Assembly (NCBI GenBank): GCA_019843655.1
Contig: JACDQD010000008.1
Span: 11,256,442 to 11,320,441, forward strand
Reading direction: 5' to 3'
Length of the DNA stretch: 64,000 nt
DNA from: Lethocerus indicus
Taxonomy: Eukaryota > Arthropoda > Insecta > Hemiptera > Belostomatidae
Under the pieces are notes generated by a model. It had not been told where the DNA came from and ran no database searches. It saw only the letters and a program-made list of their open reading frames with translations. A program made the position numbers and the translations under genes. Positions 10,354 through 20,890 of this stretch are shown here, in pieces (position 1 is the stretch's first letter; the number at the start of each line of letters is the position of its first letter).

Positions 10354-13300
10354 CTACAGGGAACAAAGTTTTTAAATATTAAATACATCGTGTCCTTAAT
10401 AATAACCTGATTAATTATATAAGTATTTATATTTTTATTTTACGTCAGTCACATGTAAAGGGTGTAGGGGTAGAGAAAACTGAGGCAAAAATTCCTATGG
10501 AGATTTTGCTTCATTTTGGAGACGAGAGCATTCCAATAAGGGAAAAAGTAATTCAGTACACGGCATATTACTGTGACAAATCCACTTGAAAGCTTCGGTG
10601 TATAGGATAACATTTACATTATTATATCATTTTTTTTGTTTTCCAAAATGAAGAAAAAGGAACAAATCCGCAAATGACTTTTAGAGTTAGTTTTTCTTAT
10701 ACTCTCCAGAAGTCTTAAACTGGAAAAAGGATTTAAGAAATTAATACCTGGGTGACCTAAATACTTCTTTAAAGAACTTATTGTACTTAAAATCAGATTT
10801 TGGAATTTGAAAATAATTTCCATTGGGCACTTACAAAGGGAAAAGCAATCGATGTTTTCCTGCGGTTCCGCCATCCGGTTTTGCCGGAGCGACTTGGTTC
10901 ACCTTCGTGTTCGGCGGGCGCAAATTATTTTTGATGCACCATCCTCTGTCAGATTTTTCAATATTCTGCCGGCAGAGCTTACCTGAAGAGACAACCAAAA
11001 TAAAGGCGTTAACCATTTTGGAGAGCAACATGAAGCGGTCGGCCACTTTGAATCTGAGAAGAGTTTAAGTAGGTAATTGAAATGTGAGCCTATCGAAAGT
11101 AGTCTTTTTCGCTTCCTTTCCTCTGGAAAACAAAGGCGGAGCAATAGAATTCAGACTAAAGAAACGATGAGATGCTGATAAATGTTTTTAAGCGCTATAC
11201 TTTTGTTAGCGCTGACAAAGAACAATTTTAAGTCGAATATTATTTTAATTGTTTTCCGTACCTTTGCCTCCTGGATCGTGGACTAGTCCGTTTGTTATCT
11301 CTGAATTATCTTGGCTCTTATTTTTCATGCTGTCAAATCTGAAAATTTTAATGTATTTATACAGATGTGAAAATGGAATGAAAAGTATTGGCGGAGTATA
11401 GTTTTGTTTTGTAAATTCATACCCTTCTCTGTTCAATGTCAGCAGACTGCTGAGCAATGGCGGCGGCACGGATATGTCTTCATCTTCATCGGGTCTCCTA
11501 AGCAATTCTCTGAAACCTTCTGCCCCGTTACCCGGCTCTCGCTTACCGCTTTCTCCGAGATTCGGGTTGGAAGCACCGTCCGGATGGCGCAAAGACGATA
11601 TGCTTCTGGTTCTGGGGGAAATAGAATTCAAAATGAATACAACTTACGTATTGAAATAGAAACATTACAGTCGAGAATTTCGAAAGGGTAAAACTCCTTA
11701 CAGCTGATGATAGGCGTGATAGCGCGTGTCGTGCTTGTACAATAACGCGGTGAGGTCGGCTTTATTTTCCAGGTTAATTTTGCAGTTATCGCATAATTTG
11801 CTCCTTTCTCCCTGGAAAGAAAGTCAAAGCGTGAGAAAGTGTACTGCAGTTGATGATGATGCAGTGTACGCGTTCAACTAGGACGCTGGCTTACGGGCAA
11901 ATATGCGGGCTCGCTGGCGATACTGTTCGTGTCAAAATCGTTCGGTACTTCGGCAATAAGCTCTGAGAACATCAAAGATTGGCATCTAGAGACAGGCCTC
12001 ATTTCAGGCCTTGCTGTGCGCGCGCTATAGAGCTCATGCAGTTTGCTTAACTGTTCATATTGTGAGACTGAAATTAAAATAAACTTTTTTAGCTACTAGA
12101 ATTATAATCATTTGTCTAATTATTCGAGAACTGCAAGAATTTCAATACATGTTGAGTATACTATATGGATATTTAAAGAATGTGAGGTAAACATAAGGTA
12201 ATGTACTTTTATTTGATAGAATTTCTTTGGCTGCCTCCTTGTGGTAAGGCCATCCATTAACTTGATTAATGAAGCTTGAATTTCTTGGGAATATCCTCTC
12301 TAAGTCATTTGCAATGGAGAGCGAATCTGAAAGATAAGATTAATGCGAAATATTAATGTCTATTACACGTAAAATATATTCATATAACACGGTGAAATAT
12401 CATTCTAGGAATCACGTTCTATTAGAGCCTATCTTCGGGTCCTAAAGCGCCGTCATACTGAGCTCATCCGACTTGATAAGGCGTTTCATCACTACTACTA
12501 CTTTCATTCAGTTCGATTAATGATTATGCAATACATTTTTTAAAATAAGTTTTGTTATATTTACATTTGTGGCCCCATTTATAACGCTTTATATTCCTTG
12601 TAGGATTTAAAAATGTCTATTATCACAATACTGTTTCGAAATGAAGAAAGATTAGTCACCTGTGAATGTTGAAACAACTGTTAAATTTTCTTGACTTAGT
12701 ATTCTCAGTGGATGCTCCTCCTGATCAACCTCCGGCAAAGGATTTTCGAGTTCACCCATGCACAAAGCGATGTCTTCTTCGGTCACCTACGAACAGATAA
12801 AATTTCACAGTACTTTACAATATACAGTCTGCATAACAGCATTCATCATTTACGTTACGTAGACAGGTGAGTCTTGGGACCGGCTTGTACTCCAGACAAT
12901 GAAACTGATCATGACCACACCTGAAGGCAACAATCCTGCATTGGTACAGCTTCAATCGGCTCTTCGACTTCGATGATTTCCACTTCCATGTCTTCCTCTT
13001 CGTCTATATCGTCATCGGCCTCTACACCAGAGCAAGGCAGTCTTTCGAGAGGCACCGGCATCAAATCTGGGCAAGTCAATTTGTATGTTACCGACCGAAC
13101 GGTTGAATGAAATATGGCAACCGAAAATAATCTCTCCTATTTATCGGAAAAAATACTCTTCATCAAATGTTTCAAAGTAATTTATCCCTCGCGAATTTAG
13201 AAAAATAAATTGTACCGTTATTGGCAATGAAGTTTTTTTATTTTTGAATGATTACTGTTACTCATATTGTGATACATTTAATTCACTGGAAGGCAGACAG

Positions 13301-16300
13301 ACGAATCCGTAGGAGAAAGGCAGGTTTACATTGGTTTATTCATGTTTACGTTCCTGTACTTGTCAGGAATTACTCAGAACAAGGTTTTGTTGATATCGGC
13401 TGACATATTTCACGACTTACCATGAGTTGATGGATGAATGGGCGGTGGCAAGTGGGAAGCAGTGGAAGGTCCCTCGTCCTCTTGGCCGCTGGCCCTGCCC
13501 CTAGCCTCGTCGAACGTCTTGAAAACAGTCATCTCCTTGAAATGCTTCGCTTTCCCGATGTGAATGCTCTGATTCTCGACCCACTTCCTGATCATCGTCT
13601 TCTTGTGGTAGTCCATGAAGCCGTATCCCGAATGTCCGTTGCTCATCTTGGAGCCGGGGCCGTCGACCCAGGTCTCCTTCTTGTCGCGCCCCAGGTGTAT
13701 ATTCCGGCCCTCCGTCACTCTCGACTTCGAAATTCTGGGCCCGTCCACCCACTGCTCCTCGCGTGCCACCGGCTTCGGGGTCCTGGCCGGTGACGACTTG
13801 GTGCTGTTCGGCTTGGGGCTTCCTGTGCGCCGGCTTCTCCTCCAGCTGCTTCTGGGGCGAGGCCGGCACCGACTTGGACGTCGCTTTCAGTTTCTGGTCC
13901 ACTGCCGAACCTTTCAGCGCTTTTCCCATGGCGCAACGATTATCGCCTGCACAAATAACCGCGATTAGGCTAATACACTCCTAGTGCAAAGTGGAGTTTG
14001 AGGACGAGGAGGGAATATCAGTAAGACAAACTTGTGCCCAATTATGAAACTGGTTAATTATACGCGATAATTATAAGCGTGGTGCTACCGATAGGGACAA
14101 ACAAGATTATATGAACCGAAAGAAACCTTGACCAAATTAATATCCGGCAGGTAATTATATCTACGAAACCTCGGTCACTTAGATTATACAATTTAGATTA
14201 TTATAGTAGTAAAGCTTGCCTGAATTCAAACTTGGAATGTAAACGGGCGGATGTTCTCCGTCGGTTTCTTCGGTGGGCCCGACGTATATGACCGTGTCTG
14301 CGGACTGCTCGCTGCTCGACGGGTCGACGTCGCTGCTGCCCGTCAAGCGATTGGCGTCTTCTCCGGCGACGGCTCCGTTGTTGCCCATGAACTGAGAAAT
14401 CGCAATTAAAACTCGTAAGGAATTCTTCCGATGTCCCACCGGTCGGGGGTGGAAAACAATTAAGATTATAAAACAAATAAGATTCGTCGATAAATATATA
14501 TTTCAAGGCGGTATTATTTGTGGTTGTGGGACGTTCAGCGAACGTTACTGACTTTGAATTTCCTCCTGCGCATACGGTGTATCCTAGAGGCGAGCTGTAT
14601 GGTGGTGAGGGTGTCGGTGTAGTTGGCCGCGTGTGGGGATACGTGGGCTATCATCGCCGCGTGGCACGTCAGACTGCCCAGGCACTCCTTCAACTGTTGG
14701 GTCAGCTTGTGGTCCCTGTTCAACGAACGGGGGGATTTATGAAATTTAAAATTACTAACAAAGAGAATAACGTCAAAAGTCAGTAGTCTGGACAGGACCT
14801 AGGAGGGTGTTAAAATTATACTCATCGGATATGGCTTAATATTACATCAAATAGGGCAAAACTCTTGGCTTATAGAGCTGAATCGTTGTATACGTTCATA
14901 TTTATCGTATTATAAAAACCGTATCAAAAAATCGTATTACATTAACTCGTTCGCTACCGATCGTTACATATATGTGACAGCTTTTTTTTACCACAGCCCA
15001 ACGTCACACATATGTGACAGATATTTTTGCACAATTTACAAAGGCATGTTTGACCATGTTGAGTATTGAACAAAATTGTTAAGTCTGTACTCGGTCTGCT
15101 CTCGCAATAGATTATTTAGAGTTTTTATAAAAGTTGAATAGGTCGTTTTAGCAGGGTTAGTGAAATTAGGCAATAAGTTAAATTTAAAAAGGAAAAGATT
15201 TTGGGAAGCAAAATTATTAAAATTGTTATGTAAGTAGCTAGATATAAGTGAGCTATAAAAATTATTATTACATTTAATAGTTTTTAACAGAAACATATCT
15301 CTCAACAAAATGATGAATTTTCGTAAAATAAAATGAATTTCGTATCGATAAATTGTATTTATATTTTTTGTCTTATAATCAATTTCTTCTAATTTAATGT
15401 GACACGTGGTGTTTAGCTACAGTGTTTAGTTTTTATCTATAGCACAGCGTTACATATTTGTGTCAGTTTAAAAGAATACTTATTTTACTTTTTTAGACTG
15501 TTCTAAATACACACACATAAAATCTATTCCAATTGATTTCATATAATCGCGAAAAAAAATCTTGGGCTATGGTGGATGTTTCTCCGGAAGACCCTGGTAG
15601 CGAACTGGTTAATCTAGCAATATAATAACGAAGAAGTAGTTCCAGATATAAAACACTCCAGAAACTAAAGTATTTGGTACGTTTAAATCCGTTCACCCAC
15701 AAAGCTGTTGGGGAAAACCCCTAGAAGTGGAAGATCTCAAATATATTTACAATTATTTATGTATCGCACATAAATCGTTGCGGACGATTTATATCAGGTA
15801 TCAGAGAGGCGGAGAAGGAGATTTTACTTATGATTATGGTCAGAATGAAAGCTTGGGAGGGGCCTACGGCGGTACGGACCCCTCCCACCACCAGCGGGAT
15901 TACCCCCTGAGTTATTGTCACTCTTTATTTACTCTTAGTTTTAACACCGGGATTTCGACTTCCTCCCCTCTTAATAACGGAGGTGAGGAGCCTCACCCCA
16001 CTAGCGCAGACGCTTATTGCCTTGGGGGGGGGGGGCAATTTCTTTTATTAAATTACGATTGTTATAATAAGGGACACTGACTTGTGGGGCAGATGTTTCT
16101 GGCCGTTGAATATGGAGAGGAGGACGTTGCCGATGCCGGAGAGCGGCAGTCCACCGCCGGCTTTACCCCGTTCACAGTTGCCGAGGTCGATCAGATGAAG
16201 CCTGCTCCTCCCGCCGGCCACTGAACAACAGGCACAGTCAACGTAGTGAAACTTGCGCAACAAAGTAATCCAAACATGTATCTATAACGTATTCAAAGAA

Positions 16301-19300
16301 CGACAGCCGATAGAAAATACTGTGTTCCGGTGGCAATCTTTTTTGGGACGAACGCAATGTGAATAGCGTAAAACATAGTAAATAGAATGTAGGTTGTTAT
16401 TCACCGATTAAGCGACAGAGTACAACATTATGTAGTAGGCCCGTAATGGAGTAATCGTGTCGGGACTCACCTCCTCCTTTGCCGGCGACGTTGTACTGGT
16501 AGATGTGGAGTGTGTAGAAGAGGTGGGACTGTTCGGCGGACCTAGTTGCCAGGGCTGCGTCCAGGTAGTAGGCCGCCTTCTCCGGCGTTGGCGCCCTCAG
16601 CTCGCAGTAGCTCTGCATCGCACCCTCGCACAAGTAGATACCGGGAGACTGGTCGTTTTCTGTCGACAGACCACAGTGTAAGTGCCACGACCACCTCGTC
16701 GAAGATTTTTAGAACAATTGGCGGATTTGAAGAATACTTAGAGCTCAATTTTCGGATGGTATCATCGCAATTTCCGAGAGGAAGCGCCGTTAATTCCATT
16801 TCCCGCCCAGCGACGAGCTTGGAGAATGTGTATGTGAGGTGTGCGCGGTATGAAGTCTGGGATTGGAGATATTACGTATTCCGTTGTGTAGCCGGGCCGA
16901 ATAAAAACTTATGATTACTTGGTGGTGGAGGGAGCTCTCTATCTCGCCCCTCGGATCGGTCAATTCCTACCGCCTTATCCCGTTCACCCTTCGGGGGCGG
17001 GGAAAAGAAAGGGGGAAGGGAAGTTTTTGTCATTTCCGGAAGGAAGATCGAAATCGATTTTATTTTTTTACCCCTCTGTATGGAAACAATACCACCTTTG
17101 GGCTTTCGAAAATTTCTCGGGGACTTTTTCCGTTTCGTACACGCCGACGCGTTAATTAGTTATGTAAATATAGTATTACTTTTCTTCGCCTTTTTTAAAT
17201 ATTTGAACACCCGAATAAAACGGTAGTCTCAAACCTATCTTTACGTCCTGGAACTTGGGAGAGAATTACCAAGGATCTAATCTTATTTTATATGACAATT
17301 TCGCTACATGTATTGAGCGCACATAAAAAATGTACAGTGAAATGAACGGTGTGCGTAGTGAATTTGATTATCGGTTTGGTCGAGCGGTAGTGTATTCAGG
17401 ATTATAGAAACACCGGTGGTAGTCGGTACCTCATACTTCAAAATGAAAAAAAACATGGATATATATTCAATACTATATTGAAGACGGAGTCGATATCAAA
17501 TGGACTTATTAAGGGAAACGAATACGCTGCAAAAATTTACCGATTCCTAAGATCCCTATACGCTCTTCTTTACTTTGAGACTTCAAACCGGCCCCCGAGA
17601 TGCGGCGCTTGTACGGGGCAAAGGGGAAACCACTCATCCGCGGAGACAAATCAGTCCTGGAGATTAATCCAAATTTTTTCTTCTCCCTTTTATCCCTTTA
17701 TTCTTTTAATCAATTCCCGGCTCCGATTCAAAGTTTTGTCGTGGGGAGGCTGGAAAAGAAATCGGTGGGGAGGAGCCGAACAAAAGGGACGAGGATTGGT
17801 GGTAGCGCTGAGAGAGGGACGGGGGGTAGGAAGCCGCGGATATTACGTATTCCTTCGTGTCGTCGCGGCCGAATAAAAAGTTATGATTACTCCGTTGCTC
17901 GTATTTCTTTTGGTCTGGTTCCCCGCTCGTCCTCCCTTCCCCTTTCTTCCCGTTCGTTTCCTCCGGCCGGTCAATCCCCGGAGCTCGGCGGTCCGTGAAG
18001 CCCCGGCCTCAGCTCCGCCCCCGCTTTGTATTCATGGCTCGATCCCGACCAAGAAATCGGCCTTATCGGACCGCCCCCAAACGAAATTCATAACGCAAGT
18101 TGTCCCCACGGAAACGGAGCCGCCGGCTCCGGGGGAAGATCACGACCGGATCTTGTTGATCCCAGAACTTGAGATTTTCCGGCAATAAAATTATTTGTTG
18201 TAACGGAGTGTTTGTCCGACTAAAACTTCCTTGAATTGTAACTTGGGTTAGTCAATTCGTCGCCATCGTCAATAGTATTCTATATATTATATAAATACGC
18301 GTGTGTTGTTTCACAAACACACAAAAACAACAGAATTTGTAACGTATTACAAATATACGGGCACCTACAGCGGTAGTATTAATAATTGGACTCTAAGCAG
18401 AAAATCCGATCGTTAACAATACTTAAAAGGTCATATAAATAATAACGGACCAATTATAGTCGAGTGACTATGACATAGATGATGAAGGGAATAATATATC
18501 CAGTTCAAATGAACTTAAAATTATAAAAAGTATTAAGCTTTTAATTGAATTTTAGAAATATTACAGTGAAATGTACGAAAATACTGGTTATTAATAAATC
18601 GTCCACTGATGGGTCAATAATATATCCGGTGATAGCCATAATATCTAATTAATATTACTCATATTTTGATGAAATACGTAAAAAAGCTATACGGAGTACT
18701 GGTTAGTCTAGCCAGCACAACCGGCGTGTGTGGCGGTACAGTATCAAGCGCCGTATTTGCGCCGCGCCGTCTTTATTCAACAATAAATGGTGTTAAGTTA
18801 CCGGCGGCGTGATGAGAGAGGAGGTCCTTGAGCGTCTGTGAAGAGACCTCGAGTGCGGAGACCCTGACAGAGAACCTGGTACCGCTCTTCTGCTTCTGAT
18901 CGGCGATGCACCTGAACAGCCAGGAGATCGCCGACGGGATAACGCCCATGCTGTTGCTGCTCTCCGGGCTACCAATCATCGTCGCAGTTTTACCTGAGAA
19001 AATACACGGAATGTGAAATTACATCAAGAAAAACCGCGGCTATAAATGGGCAATATTGTAAAATAAAACCCAATTACTATAACTCATGAAACATGACTCC
19101 ATTCGGTTATTTAGCATAATATACCGGAGTTGGTCAGTGAAAATTTACTTTTAAATTCTTCAACTTAATCAATTATTTTTCTTTGTCCAACTTATGCTTT
19201 CTTACTCTGATAGGTTTACCGCTGAAGTATTTTCAGTCCTCCTCCTAAGTTTATAGCTGACCCGACTCTGCCTGCTTCGTAAATTGTTAGGCAGTAGGAA

Positions 19301-20844
19301 TTACTGTAAGTGGGGTACAGCCGGGTAAGCAAACAGATTCTGATCGCGGTAAGCGCGTATCCCCCCCTTCCCCCCACCATTCAATTAGTCAAAATCACAT
19401 TCGCAGCCGCCCAGATTTCCAGCCGCGTCCGTGAACTAATCTTCGGGCACCGGGGCTCTTACCCGGCCCGGTGCATTTACCGGAAACTTTAATTGAAACA
19501 AGTCTCAGAAGTTTATCTATTAAAATTTGGGACGGGTCGGCGGAGGGACCGCTTTCATTACCGGGCGGGAGAGAGGGAGAGAAGGAGAGAGAAGACACCT
19601 TTCGCTCCCTGCTCATTTGAATATTCCATTACCCCGGCGGGGACAATGCCCTCCCTCCCCAATAATACCTGAGACCCTCTGGATTATTTTTCAATTACAG
19701 CCAAGGCGGCGCCAGTTGCAACCTAGACCTCCGCTCAATTCACCAGATAATAGTTTTAAAAGTATTTGCGTGAAAGTATTCATCACGTGTCCGAATAATA
19801 TATATTACAGGTATGGAGGATTTCATTAGATAACGGACGATAGGTATAGACATACACGCAACCCCCAGAAGCCCGCAAAAGATCAGAAGGAATCAGTTAA
19901 TTTACTTTCAACACTAGCATCTCTTTCGAGACTGGTATTTGTTTATATGATTAATTGTGTCGAAAACAAAAATCAAAACCTTAAATGACATTCAAAGCAT
20001 AAGTACGTACCAAGTCTTGGATGGCCGTAGCAGAATAGGCAACCGTCTGTTCCAGTGATGACCGCGTGAATGAGATCGGTCAGGGCCGATCCGCACACTT
20101 CGCTCTGAAATCATAATAAAGAATTAAAACGTATATAATTTTCGCTTGATTAAAGAACGCGGTTAATTTGGTTACCGCGATTTTCATGCTGATGACATAG
20201 AAGGCGAATACCGAATGAAGTTGGAGCTCAGAAAAAGAAATTTGTTTGTTCGTTTGTTTTCTTGTTTCCGCGCAAGATCTGTCATGCGCTCAGAAATTTG
20301 TTCTCAATAAACAACAATAGTTAACTATTAATATATTAATTTATGGCTACAGAACTAATGGGGAATTTCTGGAGAAAAATGCTGGAGAAACAAAGAGGGT
20401 TAAAATTTGGCAATTTGTAAGGGGCGCTTTGGTCCCGGTGCGACGGGAGATCATATCGCGCCCCATTTATACGACGCGGGGCGTTATACGGCCGGACTTA
20501 TTGGCTCGATTTAACGAACGAGCAGCTTTTATTTTTATCTCCCGTAATAAAAGGTCCCTCCCTCCTCTTCCTCTTCCATCCCTCCGCCTTTCCACTCTCT
20601 TTCGCTTTCTCTGTGTCTCCCTGAAGCTGGCTGGCTCTCTGTATATAATAAGTGGAAGAAAGAGGAAGGGGGGGATGTCTCCTTATTAGTCTCGTATTCC
20701 CTTTTAGCATAAAGGATCAACCTTGCTCCCTTCGTTATCTCTTACTCTATCTTACGCTCTGTGTCCCTCCCGCTTTCTCTCAGACCCTCTCTCTCTCTCT
20801 CTCTCTCACTCTATGTCGTTCAATATGTACTATACAAACACATA

Positions 20845-20890
<46 letters not shown>

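Larger units (their letters stand above)
16660..18801. other. Kif26 intron, CpG-rich, with a duplicated segment
   Basis: About 2.1 kb without recognisable exons. Open frames at 16546-18188 are unsupported by splice or similarity. The notable content is the pair of related 52-53 bp segments at 16868 and 17839 and the CpG-rich 17580-18180. Confidence 0.5.

Noticed and set aside
10899..11144. Alternative kinesin exon after an acceptor near 11124
   Set aside because: Its frame does not agree with the final exon, and its residues (Trp/Cys-rich) look non-coding. The exon 10835-10982 fits both phases and carries a conserved block.
17371..17440. tRNA-like GGTCGAGCGGTAGTGT stretch
   Set aside because: No T-loop GGTTCRANTCC and no acceptor-stem pairing were found.
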